Shown one piece after another: positions 15,874-24,960 of a DNA stretch of 64,000 nucleotides. The translations under genes and the position numbers were made by a program. Source of the DNA: Fibrobacter succinogenes. Its GTDB lineage: Bacteria > Fibrobacterota > Fibrobacteria > Fibrobacterales > Fibrobacteraceae. The notes beneath the pieces were generated by a model, which was not told the DNA's origin, made no database searches, and saw only the letters and a list, made by a program, of their open reading frames with translations. The stretch covers positions 80,376-144,375 of the forward strand of contig CACVQR010000011.1 in NCBI GenBank assembly GCA_902756345.1, read 5' to 3'. Within the stretch, counting starts at the first letter, position 1. Each line of letters begins with the position of its first letter.

Positions 15874-15945
15874 ATGACTCCCCAATCCTTCTCTAAAATT
15901 TTCTGGATGCAGTATCTTCCCGAATCTGAGCGAGATTGTGTTTGA
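15874..15945 (+). pseudogene. Truncated 5' copy of the gene at 18161
   Basis: The ATG at 15874 opens a 23-codon frame, MTPQSFSKIFWMQYLPESER and three more residues, then stop. The intact gene at 18161 begins MTPQQFSKIFWKQYLLLEKD, so at least 14 of the first 16 positions match, and the DNA matches closely over about 50 bases before diverging. The fragment sits on the other side of the KAP NTPase gene, as if that gene (or the A+T-rich block) had been inserted or exchanged at this locus. Confidence 0.75.
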
Positions 15946-16030
15946 TCAAAAAATCAAAAAGATAGAATTATGAGTAAAATTTTATAGGTCAATTTTACAA
16001 GTATTGAGATTTGAACAGGAGTTTGCTGTT

Positions 16031-18157
16031 ATGTCTAGCGAAAATAGTTTTTTTGGAAATAATCAACACATTGCAAATTTTCTAGATGGTTACTTAAGTG
16101 CTTCTAATAAACCGGACTATGCGGTATTGATTACTGGTGACTGGGGCTCTGGAAAGACCCATTTTATTAAGAAATATCTTGGTGGTGATAAGAAAATTGT
16201 TAAGGATTGGCTGACTGATTGTGAAAAACATATTGTTCTTTATGTTAGTCTTTTTGGGGCCAAATCTAGAGCAGACATGGATGGTAGAGTCCTTGAAAAA
16301 CTCCATCCGATTTTAAAGTCAAATAAAATAAAGGTATTTACTAGTTCATTTCCTATTATCGGAATGATTGCTGGTGCAAGTGCTCCTATTCCTGGCGGTA
16401 CAATTATCGGTGAACGCATAGGTAAAGATTTTCAGTGTTTTACAGACGTGTTTAGGGAATCTTTGCTCAAAGAAAAACAAGAAAAGGATTTCAAAAATCT
16501 TGTGGTTGTTTTTGACGATGTGGAACGAGCCGACATGCCATTGCCGGAATTACTTGGTTACTTAAACGAATATGTAGAACATTTGCAAGTTCCCTGTATT
16601 TTACTTGCCGATGAAAATGTTTGGAAAGAAATAAATGAATCACAAAAAATTCACCAAAAGAAAATTACAGGTAAAGTTGGTGGAACGGGTAAAGTGAATT
16701 TAATTGTTGAAAAAGCGATAAATCAAACTTTACATCGCCTTTCAAGTACAGAAGAAAAGGTTGTTGGCAAAAAATTTCAAATTCAGACATCACCGGAAGA
16801 AATCATTGAGGCATGGTTTCCGGAGAACAAAAATGGTACAACCATATTTGGCGAGGAAATTTATGAATTACTAAAACCTCATAAGGCTTTGCTCATATCA
16901 ATTCTTGAAAAATCTCCTAAGCATAACTATCGTGCATTTAAACAGTCTATTGATGATTTGAAAATTTTCATTGGTCCAAATTTTGAAAATATTTCAAAGG
17001 ACTTACTAAAAGAAGAAAAATTAAATTCCTTGATTTTTGCCGATTTCTTATGCTCTGTTTACGGGGCAAAATTAGCCATGCTTCGCAATGATCCATTTGT
17101 TGTTGCGGCCCAGAAAATTCAAATGGCAAGGGCTTTTGCTCGTGGAGCGGGAAACATTGTTGATGAAGAAGATGATGAAAATGTTAAAGATCCTTTTGAT
17201 GATGCTTTTGGTAAAATAGAATGCATTAGTCAAATGAGTCATGCTTGTGATACTGAAAAGTGGAATGCCATCTGGGAAAAATGGCTCGAATCATCTATTA
17301 TTGACAAAGATGAAATTACCGCAGCAATAAAAGACACTATTTGGTTTGATAGGAAAAAACAGTATTGGACAGAACAACTATATCATTGGTATGAACTGAG
17401 CGATGATGAAGGTCGTCTTGCCTTAGATTCGTTTTATGAATCTATTGAGTCAAAAACAATTTTAAATCCAGATACGTTAATAGCATTGTATTATCGATTG
17501 TATTGGTATGCTTCAGAAGGTGTTTTGAAGGAGTCTGCTGAAGAGTTTTCAAAAAAAATGTATCAATACGTTGATGATGTTGCAAATGAAATGGAATATA
17601 GTGATTTAAGCCAATGGGACGATAACTATGGCCGGGCCTATGACAGCGCTTATCTTGTACATGAAGAAAAAAATAAAGCCTTTGTTGAGCACATAAGGGA
17701 AAAATTAACTATTCGTAAGACAAAACAACAGAAAAATGAAATTACGAATATAGAAAAGACTTTTGACCCCCAAAACCCTAAAAACGTTGATGACTTGTGT
17801 GGTAAAATCTCTTGCAGATTTGGTAGCTTGCAAGATTTTGAATTTGAAAAAATTGATCCAGATGTAATTGCAAGAATTTATGTCAGTTTAACGAATGTTA
17901 ATGACAGTAGAAAGTTTATTGAGGCCATAAAAGAAAGATTTCGTAAGGAGTCATATGGTCTGATTGAACATGAGGAATTTTTGAATAAATTAAAGGAAAG
18001 TGCCGAAAAATTGAAGAAATCGTACCCTAGGCCATTAACTACAAGGCAGTTTTCTCTGTATTATCTTGCAAAGGTTGCAGGGGATTATCTTGATTTCCTT
18101 CCTAGACTAAAAGAAGAACAAAAGGCTAGGCTGAATGATATGAAAAAGGATTTTTAA
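16031..18157 (+). CDS. KAP-family P-loop NTPase
   Basis: This 708-residue protein has Walker A ITGDWGSGKTHFIKKYL at about 34-50 and Walker B NLVVVFDDVERADMP at about 157-170, followed by LLGYLNEYVEHLQVPCILLADE. That is the usual KAP/STAND-like layout seen in phage-defence NTPases. A Gly/Pro/Ile-rich stretch (about 107-130, FPIIGMIAGASAPIPGG) sits between the Walker motifs where KAP proteins often carry membrane helices; here it could form a short hairpin. The C-terminal half is helical and of unknown role. The ATG at 16031 has GGAG upstream; a TTG at 16004 would add nine residues without such a site. It is A+T-rich, starts downstream of the broken gene copy, and is 3 bases before the gene at 18161. 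Confidence 0.85.
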   Translation: MSSENSFFGNNQHIANFLDGYLSASNKPDYAVLITGDWGSGKTHFIKKYLGGDKKIVKDWLTDCEKHIVLYVSLFGAKSRADMDGRVLEKLHPILKSNKIKVFTSSFPIIGMIAGASAPIPGGTIIGERIGKDFQCFTDVFRESLLKEKQEKDFKNLVVVFDDVERADMPLPELLGYLNEYVEHLQVPCILLADENVWKEINESQKIHQKKITGKVGGTGKVNLIVEKAINQTLHRLSSTEEKVVGKKFQIQTSPEEIIEAWFPENKNGTTIFGEEIYELLKPHKALLISILEKSPKHNYRAFKQSIDDLKIFIGPNFENISKDLLKEEKLNSLIFADFLCSVYGAKLAMLRNDPFVVAAQKIQMARAFARGAGNIVDEEDDENVKDPFDDAFGKIECISQMSHACDTEKWNAIWEKWLESSIIDKDEITAAIKDTIWFDRKKQYWTEQLYHWYELSDDEGRLALDSFYESIESKTILNPDTLIALYYRLYWYASEGVLKESAEEFSKKMYQYVDDVANEMEYSDLSQWDDNYGRAYDSAYLVHEEKNKAFVEHIREKLTIRKTKQQKNEITNIEKTFDPQNPKNVDDLCGKISCRFGSLQDFEFEKIDPDVIARIYVSLTNVNDSRKFIEAIKERFRKESYGLIEHEEFLNKLKESAEKLKKSYPRPLTTRQFSLYYLAKVAGDYLDFLPRLKEEQKARLNDMKKDF

Positions 18158-18160
18158 TAA

Positions 18161-18700
18161 ATGACTCCCCAACAATTCTCCAAAATTTTCTGGAAGCAGT
18201 ATCTTCTGCTTGAAAAAGATTTCCTTGAAACGGATGAGTTTGTGACGATTGACAAGAGCAACTTCAAAACGTTCTCCAGCCGTTACACTTATCTGTTCTT
18301 GAACATCTGTAGTGAAATTGATTCCATCGCAGAAGAATATTGCAAGGTTGTGAAGGCTCCTTCGAAGGTCAAGAACATCTTGCAGAAAATGACCGTCATT
18401 GTGAATGACGACCCGAAGATTAAAGATCAAAGGGTTTCTACGAAGTATCCTTACGAGATTATCAATTTTGTCCCGTTTGCCGGTTTTGACAGCGAGTCGG
18501 CTGCTGGCTGGTGGCAGGATTATAACTTGGTCAAGCATTTCCGTGCCGATGTTCCGGAAAAGGGAATCCCGAACTATCAGCACGCGCACTTGAAAAATGT
18601 GATGAACGCCCTCGCCGCCCTCTACATTCTCTGCCAGAATCTCTACAAACTCCTCGGCGAATCCGACCTGCAACTCGAACCGTCAAGGCTGTTTGAATAG
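18161..18700 (+). CDS. Unknown 179-residue helical protein paired with the KAP NTPase
   Basis: No domain is recognised in this compact, helix-rich protein, which starts MTPQQFSKIFWKQYLLLEKD and ends in an aliphatic helix (NALAALYILCQNLYKLLG). The pattern IDSIAEEYCKVV and GFDSESAAGWWQDYNLVKH is reminiscent of small accessory proteins encoded beside restriction genes. Its codon use is more host-like than the KAP gene three bases upstream, and a truncated divergent copy of its 5' end occurs at 15874. It is probably co-transcribed with the KAP gene, but its composition suggests a different history. It may be the original neighbour of hsdS/rhuM at this locus. Confidence 0.75.
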   Translation: MTPQQFSKIFWKQYLLLEKDFLETDEFVTIDKSNFKTFSSRYTYLFLNICSEIDSIAEEYCKVVKAPSKVKNILQKMTVIVNDDPKIKDQRVSTKYPYEIINFVPFAGFDSESAAGWWQDYNLVKHFRADVPEKGIPNYQHAHLKNVMNALAALYILCQNLYKLLGESDLQLEPSRLFE

Positions 18701-18712
18701 CAGAAAAAAGTC

Positions 18713-18741
18713 TTGACAAATCTGCTCTAGAAATATATATT
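18713..18741 (+). promoter_or_regulatory. Strong sigma-70-type promoter for the RhuM-like gene
   Basis: A perfect TTGACA at 18713-18718 and TATATT at 18736-18741 are separated by 17 bases, 33 bases before the ATG at 18775. This is one of the best promoter matches in the island and separates the rhuM/hsdR part from the cargo. Confidence 0.75.
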
Positions 18742-18774
18742 TAGTGCACAAGTGAGTAGAGAAACGGCGGAGAT

Positions 18775-19785
18775 ATGTCGAACGAACTAGCCAAGCAGAT
18801 ATCGTATATTCTTTACAGTAGTCCTGAAGAAGATGTCAAGGTCATGGCCTTAGTCAAAGACGAGACCATCTGGCTGACGCAGAAGGCTATGGCCGAGTTG
18901 TTTGATGTTAATGTTCCGGGCATTTCGAAGCATTTGAAAAACATATACGAGGAAGGAGAGCTTAGTGAATCCGCAACTGTTTCCATTTTGGAAACAGTTC
19001 AAAATGAAAATGGCCGTTCCGTAAAGCGCAATGTCTCTTTTTACAATCTCGATGCAATTATTTCCGTCGGTTACCGTGTAAATTCTGCGAAGGCCACAAA
19101 GTTCCGCATTTGGGCTACGGGAATCCTGAAGGAATACATCAAGAAGGGTTTTGTGCTCGACGACGAGCGTTTAAAGCAGGGTAACGCTGTTTTCGGTAAG
19201 GACTACTTCAAGGAACTTTTGGAAAGAGTCCGCTCTATCCGTGCGAGCGAACGCCGCATTTGGCAGCAGATAACGGATATTTTTGCGGAGTGTTCCATAG
19301 ACTACGACAAGGATTCTGAAATAACGAAAAAGTTTTTCGCCACGGTTCAGAACAAGTTTCACTATGCGATAACGGGGCAGACTGCTGCAGAAATCGTGTA
19401 CGAGAGGGCCGACCACAAAAAAGAGCACATGGGGCTTACGACCTGGAAAAATTCTCCGAGCGGGCGTGTGCTGAAAAGCGATGTGAACATTGCCAAGAAT
19501 TATTTGTCAGAAAAGCAGATCCGTCAGCTGGAACGCGCTGTGAGCGGTTATTTTGACTACATCGAAGACTTGATAGAGCGGGAGATTGCTTTTAACATGG
19601 AGCAGTTTGCCGCAAGCGTGAACGAGTTCTTGGAATTCAGGCGCTACGACATTCTCGATGGCAATGGAAAAGTCAGCCGGGACCAGGCGGACGAGAAAGC
19701 TTTCGGGGAATACGAGATTTTCAACCGCACGCAAAAAATTGACTCTGATTTCGACAAGGTAATCCGGAAAATAAAGAAGAATTAG
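18775..19785 (+). CDS. RhuM-family protein
   Basis: This 336-residue protein has an N-terminal half with the RhuM signature: VKDETIWLTQKAMAELFDVN, ISKHLKNIYEEGEL, and SFYNLDAIISVGYRVNS with ATKFRIWATGILKEYI. It looks like a DNA-binding, Bro/KilA-like module. The C-terminal half (about 200-330) contains a Fic/death-on-curing-like helical region (YERADHKKEHMGLTTWKN, SEKQIRQLERAVSGYFDYIE). RhuM proteins are frequent passengers of type I restriction loci; the name comes from Salmonella, where the function is unclear. It has its own promoter and precedes hsdR by 67 bases. Codon use is host-like, unlike the cargo to the left. Confidence 0.88.
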   Translation: MSNELAKQISYILYSSPEEDVKVMALVKDETIWLTQKAMAELFDVNVPGISKHLKNIYEEGELSESATVSILETVQNENGRSVKRNVSFYNLDAIISVGYRVNSAKATKFRIWATGILKEYIKKGFVLDDERLKQGNAVFGKDYFKELLERVRSIRASERRIWQQITDIFAECSIDYDKDSEITKKFFATVQNKFHYAITGQTAAEIVYERADHKKEHMGLTTWKNSPSGRVLKSDVNIAKNYLSEKQIRQLERAVSGYFDYIEDLIEREIAFNMEQFAASVNEFLEFRRYDILDGNGKVSRDQADEKAFGEYEIFNRTQKIDSDFDKVIRKIKKN

Positions 19786-19852
19786 GGGCTTTTTGCCTCA
19801 AAAACGCCATTTTGCTTATTGCGCAGAAAAATAATGAATTTATTTTTACTGC

Positions 19853-22800
19853 ATGGCGTTCAAGGAAGCCGACTTAGAGAAAGTGTTTATTGACCTCCTG
19901 GTTCAGGAGGGCTGCAAGTACGTGCCCGGCGAGGCGATTGACCGTGGCGAGGGCGAGGTCTTGATTGAGCAGGACATGCGCGACTACTTGCACCGTCGCT
20001 ACGATTCCGAGGGCATTACCGAGAATGAAATCCGTTCAATTGTTCTGCAGTTGCGTTCGCTTTCGGCGAGTGCGCTCTACGAGAGCAACAAGAAGTTCTG
20101 CTCATGGCTATCGGACGGATTTATGCTCAAGCGCGAGAACCCGAAGGACAAGGACATTCTCATTGAGCTTTTGGATTTTAGGCCGCTGGGTGAGCGTAGA
20201 AAATCGGGCGTCGGTGTCAATGATGATGAAGAGGCGATGCCGCTGGCGGCCGATGTGGTGGCGAAATACTGCGCCGACTGCAATATCGTCAAGATTGTAA
20301 ACCAATTTGAAATTGTCGGCTCCGAAAAGCGGATTCCCGATGCAATTCTTTTTTTGAACGGGCTCCCGCTTGTGGTGTTCGAGTTCAAGAGTGCCGTGCG
20401 CGAGGAGGCGACGGTTTTCAACGCCTACGAACAGTTGACGGTGCGTTACCGCCGCGACATTCCGCAGCTGTTTGTCTATAACGCCTTCTGCGTGATTAGC
20501 GATGGCGTGAACAACCGGGCGGGCAGTTTCTTTGCCAAGTACGATTACTTTTATGCGTGGCGTCGCGTGGAATTTGGCGACAAGCGAATCGAGGCCGAGG
20601 GCATCGAGAGCCTTTACTCCATGATTCAGGGGATGTTCAATCGCAAACGCCTGTTGGACATTTTCAAGAACTTCCAGTATTTCCCGGACAGCAGCAAAAA
20701 GGAGCAGAAGGTTCTGTGCCGTTATCCGCAATATTATGCGGCGCGGTCTTTGTACGAAAACATTTGCAAGGCCCGCAAACCGCATGGCGACGGCAGGGGC
20801 GGCACGTATTTTGGCGCGACGGGTTGCGGCAAGAGCTTTACGATGCTCTTCTTGACGCGGTTGCTCATGAAGTCGCTCTCATTTAAGACGCCGACGATTG
20901 TGCTGATTACCGACCGCACCGATTTGGATGACCAACTTTCGGGACTGTTTACGGCATCCAAGAAGTATATCGGTGACGAGCGTGTCGAAAGCGTGGAGAG
21001 TCGTGCCGACCTGCGTGAAAAATTGCAGGGCCGCAAAAGCGGTGGCGTGTTCCTCACGACCATCCAGAAGTTCAGCGAAGATATTGAATTGCTGACCGAC
21101 CGCGATAATGTTGTCTGCATTTCGGACGAAGCGCACCGCACGCAGACAAACCTGGACCAGAAAATTACCGTGACCGATAAGGGTGTCAAGACGAGTTTCG
21201 GTTTTGCGCGTTACTTGCACAACTCCTTGCCCAATGCGACTTACGTGGGCTTTACGGGAACGCCGATTGATGCGACGCTCGATGTGTTCGGCCCCGAGGT
21301 CGATATTTACACCATGACCGAATCGGTGAAGGACGGCATTACGGTGCCCATCGTTTATGAGGGCCGTGCCGCCAAGGTGGTGTTGAACAATTCCGTTCTC
21401 GAAGAGATTGAGAAGTATTACGAAGAAGCCGCAGAAGCGGGTGCCAACGATTACCAGATTGACCAGAGCAAACAGGATGTCGCGCAGATGGGCGTGATTC
21501 TCGGCGACCCCGACCGATTGAAGGCTGTGGCGAAGGATTTCGTGGCGCATTACGAGGCCCGTGTTCAGGAAAAATCAACCGTTCGCGGCAAGGCGATGTT
21601 CGTTTGCTATAGTCGCCAGATTGCGTATGCATTGTACAAGAACATCTTGGAACTGCGCCCAGAATGGGGCGTGGCGAAAATTTGCGACGATGCGGAATTT
21701 GCGGGCGAGGCGACCGAACTTACCGACAAGGAAAAGCGGGAACTGAAACCGGTTGAAAAAATCAAGATGGTCATGACCCGCAGCAAGGACGACGAAAAGG
21801 AACTTTACGACTTGCTCGGCGACAAGGACGCCCGCAAGGAACTGGACCGCCTTTTCAAACAGGAACGCTCCAACTTCAAGATTGCGATTGTCGTGGATAT
21901 GTGGCTCACGGGTTTTGACGTTCCGTGCCTCGATGCCATTTACATCGACAAGCCGATTCAGCAGCATTCCCTGATTCAGACGATTTCCCGCGTGAATAGG
22001 ACGTTTGCGGGCAAGGACAAGGGAATCGTCGTCGATTACATCGGCATCAAGCGCAAGATGAACCTGGCACTAAAGCAGTACGGTGCCGGTTCCGAGCAGA
22101 ATGTAGAAGACATTACCGCAGCGATTGCGGAATTCCGCAACCATCTGGATTTGCTTGACAAGTTGATGTACAAGTTCGATGCGTCGGCGTATTTCAAGAG
22201 TGCAGGTGACGGTGCGGAATTGAAAAAGCTGGAATGTCTCAAGCAGGCGCAGGAATTCGTGCAAACCACGAAGGAAAAGGAAGCTCGCTTTATGGGCCTC
22301 GCGAAACGCTTGAAAGCCGCATACGACATTTGCGTCGGCAACGAGGGAATTACGCAGGCCGAGCGCGACCGTGCGCATTTCTACTTCGCGATTCGCTCCA
22401 TTTTGCATAAACTCACCAAGGGCAATGCCCCCGATACCGCGCAGATGAACGCCCGTGTGCGCGAGATGATTGCATCGGCACTCCAGAGCGAAGGCGTGGA
22501 AGACGTTCTGCAGTTGAGCGATGCCGAAGCCGACCAGGCAAAACAGAACATCTTTGACGACGAATACCTGCAGCACATCAACCGCATCAAACTGCCGAAT
22601 ACAAAAATCAAGTTGCTGCAGATGCTCTTGCAAAAGGCCATCGGGCAAATCCGCAAGGTGAACAAAGTCAAGGGCGTCAACTTCACGCAGAAAATGCAAC
22701 AGCTCGTGGAGCAATACAACGACCGCACCGAACAAGACATCTTGAAAAGCGAAGTCTATGAAGAAATGGCCGAAACCTTGACCGACATGATTGTCCAAGT

Positions 22801-23119
22801 CCGCAAGGCATTCACCGAAGGCGAAGAAAAGGGCCTCAGCTTCGAAGAAACCGCGTTCTATGATATTCTAAAATCGCTCTGCGTCAAGTACCACTTCACC
22901 TATCCCGAAGACAAACTAATTGCCCTCTCGAAACGCGTCAAGATTCTCGTTGACGAACAAGCCGCATACCCCGACTGGGACAAGCGCGACGACATTAAAT
23001 CCGCATTGAAAGTGGACCTGATAATCCTTCTCGATGAATTCGGTTACCCGCCCGTAGAACGCGACGAAGTCTATGGGGAGATATTTGAGCAGGCCGAGAA
23101 TTTTAAGAAGAATTTGTAA
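19853..23119 (+). CDS. hsdR: Type I restriction endonuclease subunit HsdR
   Basis: This 1088-residue protein has an N-terminal PD-(D/E)xK nuclease (PDAILFLNGLPLVVFEFKSA, with E and K at about 175-177). It has a superfamily-2 translocase with Walker A FGATGCGKSFTML at about 320-332, DEAHRTQ near 425, FTGTP, and motif VI (QTISRVNRTFAGKDKG). A long C-terminal helical region docks on HsdM. HsdR pumps DNA through the M2S core and cuts unmodified DNA at a distance. It is G+C-richer and host-like, like hsdM. With hsdM and hsdS it makes a complete type I system interrupted by roughly 8.5 kb of other genes. The start has only a weak ribosome site but fits the family N-terminus. Confidence 0.95.
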   Translation: MAFKEADLEKVFIDLLVQEGCKYVPGEAIDRGEGEVLIEQDMRDYLHRRYDSEGITENEIRSIVLQLRSLSASALYESNKKFCSWLSDGFMLKRENPKDKDILIELLDFRPLGERRKSGVGVNDDEEAMPLAADVVAKYCADCNIVKIVNQFEIVGSEKRIPDAILFLNGLPLVVFEFKSAVREEATVFNAYEQLTVRYRRDIPQLFVYNAFCVISDGVNNRAGSFFAKYDYFYAWRRVEFGDKRIEAEGIESLYSMIQGMFNRKRLLDIFKNFQYFPDSSKKEQKVLCRYPQYYAARSLYENICKARKPHGDGRGGTYFGATGCGKSFTMLFLTRLLMKSLSFKTPTIVLITDRTDLDDQLSGLFTASKKYIGDERVESVESRADLREKLQGRKSGGVFLTTIQKFSEDIELLTDRDNVVCISDEAHRTQTNLDQKITVTDKGVKTSFGFARYLHNSLPNATYVGFTGTPIDATLDVFGPEVDIYTMTESVKDGITVPIVYEGRAAKVVLNNSVLEEIEKYYEEAAEAGANDYQIDQSKQDVAQMGVILGDPDRLKAVAKDFVAHYEARVQEKSTVRGKAMFVCYSRQIAYALYKNILELRPEWGVAKICDDAEFAGEATELTDKEKRELKPVEKIKMVMTRSKDDEKELYDLLGDKDARKELDRLFKQERSNFKIAIVVDMWLTGFDVPCLDAIYIDKPIQQHSLIQTISRVNRTFAGKDKGIVVDYIGIKRKMNLALKQYGAGSEQNVEDITAAIAEFRNHLDLLDKLMYKFDASAYFKSAGDGAELKKLECLKQAQEFVQTTKEKEARFMGLAKRLKAAYDICVGNEGITQAERDRAHFYFAIRSILHKLTKGNAPDTAQMNARVREMIASALQSEGVEDVLQLSDAEADQAKQNIFDDEYLQHINRIKLPNTKIKLLQMLLQKAIGQIRKVNKVKGVNFTQKMQQLVEQYNDRTEQDILKSEVYEEMAETLTDMIVQVRKAFTEGEEKGLSFEETAFYDILKSLCVKYHFTYPEDKLIALSKRVKILVDEQAAYPDWDKRDDIKSALKVDLIILLDEFGYPPVERDEVYGEIFEQAENFKKNL

Positions 23120-23146
23120 GAGATTTTTCCAAAAAGGAATACGAAT

Positions 23147-24892
23147 ATGTCAAAACTAAATATTGACCAAAAAACAATCAGTCAATTATTTGCTGATAAG
23201 AAGTCTGATTTTTTAATTCCGGACTATCAGCGTCCTTATGCTTGGGAAGATACTGAGTGTCAGACTTTATGGGAGGATATCTTCACATTTGCTTTTCCCG
23301 ATAATGATTATTCCAAATTTAATAGCGATAATGACGAATATTTTCTCGGTCCTATCGTTACATTCAAGAATGATTCAGGGAAAATGGAAATTATTGATGG
23401 TCAACAACGACTAACAACCTTGATGTTACTTCTGCGTGCTTTCTATGAGAAGTATGGAAACATGAAAGATGAAAATTCCATAAAAACTCGAGAAAGATTG
23501 GAAAAGTGCATATGGAAAACTGATGAATTTGGAACACCAAATAAGGATGCCCTAAAAATCAATTCTGAAGTTGCTACGGATAACGATAAAGACGAATTCC
23601 TCACTATTCTTCGTACTGGTAAAATTACTGATAAAATGAAGAGTAAGTATGCTCTTAACTATCAATTCTTCCAAGAAAGAATAAATGAATTTTTAGGGAC
23701 TTTTCCAGGGTATTTTTCGTATTTACCAACGCGCATATTAAACAATTGTATTTTGCTACCGATTGAGGCTGAATCGCAAGATACAGCTTTACGAATTTTC
23801 TCTACTTTGAACGATAGAGGCTTACCCCTGTCTGATGCGGATATTTTCAAAGCCCAATTCTATAAGTATTACTCATCTAAGGGTGAAAAGGATGCTTTTA
23901 TAAAGAGATGGAAGTCGCTTGAAGATGTTTGTGAAAAAATATTCCACCCGATAACGGGAACTGCAATGGATGAGCTTTTCACACGCTATATGTATTATGA
24001 ACGGTCATTGCAAAAGAACAAATCTACAACAACAGAGGCTTTACGTAAATTCTACGAGAAAAATACATATTCTCTTTTGAAGAAAGATGAAACATTGGAT
24101 AATCTTGAATGTTTGGCTGATTTTTGGAATGATGTTTCCAATCAAGATTCTGATCGGTTCTCAGAACGCATTCTAAAACGACTATTTGTTTTAAACTATG
24201 CGCCGAATGGAATGTGGAATTATTTTGTGTCAGTGTACTTTATGCATAATAAAGATGCTGACAATATGCTTGATGAAAATAAATTCTATGAATTTCTCAA
24301 CAAGATTACAGCATTTATTTGGGCGTACGCTTTTATTCATCCTGGCCTGAATGCTTTGAGAGCCCCTGTATTCACGGAAATGATAAATGTTATTGAAAAT
24401 AAAGATATTTCGTTTGCTGATTACCTATTTAATGAAGAAAATGTAAGGGGAATTTTCCACAATTATAAATTTGCCAATAATCGCCCCATTACAAAATCAA
24501 TGATTACGTGGTGGGCTTTCCAAGATGAAAATCAGGAAATACCGTCTCTTGAGACTGTTTTTGAAATTGAGCATATTTATGCAAAGAAACGACAGGAAAA
24601 TGAACAATCGTTGAAAGATTTGAAGAATTTGGAAGTTCTTGGAAATAAGGCTTTATTGGAGAAAAGAATAAATATCAGAGCATCCGATTATCGATTGCAA
24701 GATAAATGGAAATATTATGTTGGATTTGTCAATGGCAAGAAAAAGAAAAAAGAGGGGACAAAAATTTTGGAACTTCGTAAATTGGGTGAAGATAAATCCG
24801 ATTTCACTGAATCTGATATAATATCAAGAAATTCAAATATTTTGAATGCGTTTGTTCAGTTTTTAAAGAGTAATGGTCTTTTAGCCAAATAA
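23147..24892 (+). CDS. GmrSD-like restriction protein (DUF262 + DUF1524/HNH)
   Basis: This 581-residue protein has an N-terminal DUF262 with LIPDYQRPYAWED and the ParB-like NTPase/nuclease motif EIIDGQQRLTTLMLLLRAF (about 81-99). The C-terminal domain holds VFEIEHIYAKKRQEN (about 470) and DLKNLEVLGNKALLEKRIN, matching the His-Asn-Asn nuclease of DUF1524. Single-chain proteins of this build cut modified (for example glycosylated hydroxymethylcytosine) phage DNA as type IV enzymes. It follows hsdR by 27 bases with AAGGA upstream, so it may be expressed with the type I system. It is A+T-rich compared with hsdR and was probably acquired separately. The targeted modification cannot be read from sequence. 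Confidence 0.9.
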   Translation: MSKLNIDQKTISQLFADKKSDFLIPDYQRPYAWEDTECQTLWEDIFTFAFPDNDYSKFNSDNDEYFLGPIVTFKNDSGKMEIIDGQQRLTTLMLLLRAFYEKYGNMKDENSIKTRERLEKCIWKTDEFGTPNKDALKINSEVATDNDKDEFLTILRTGKITDKMKSKYALNYQFFQERINEFLGTFPGYFSYLPTRILNNCILLPIEAESQDTALRIFSTLNDRGLPLSDADIFKAQFYKYYSSKGEKDAFIKRWKSLEDVCEKIFHPITGTAMDELFTRYMYYERSLQKNKSTTTEALRKFYEKNTYSLLKKDETLDNLECLADFWNDVSNQDSDRFSERILKRLFVLNYAPNGMWNYFVSVYFMHNKDADNMLDENKFYEFLNKITAFIWAYAFIHPGLNALRAPVFTEMINVIENKDISFADYLFNEENVRGIFHNYKFANNRPITKSMITWWAFQDENQEIPSLETVFEIEHIYAKKRQENEQSLKDLKNLEVLGNKALLEKRINIRASDYRLQDKWKYYVGFVNGKKKKKEGTKILELRKLGEDKSDFTESDIISRNSNILNAFVQFLKSNGLLAK

Positions 24893-24920
24893 CAGGTCAT
24901 TTGTTTTCAGAGAATGCCGA

Positions 24921-24960
24921 GTACCATTTTGCCAGCGTCGGCAAAATGGTACTTTTATTT
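24921..24960 (+). terminator. Rho-independent terminator of the GmrSD gene; related to the dyad at 26396
   Basis: A perfect 13-bp stem (GTACCATTTTGCC, loop AGCGTC) is followed by TTTTATTT. The stop codon of the minus-strand zinc-ribbon gene lies in its tail. A similar palindrome occurs beyond the XRE-ImmA gene at 26396-26427. Confidence 0.85.

Noticed and set aside
16004..16030. TTG start for the KAP NTPase
   Set aside because: No ribosome site; the ATG at 16031 has GGAG at good spacing.
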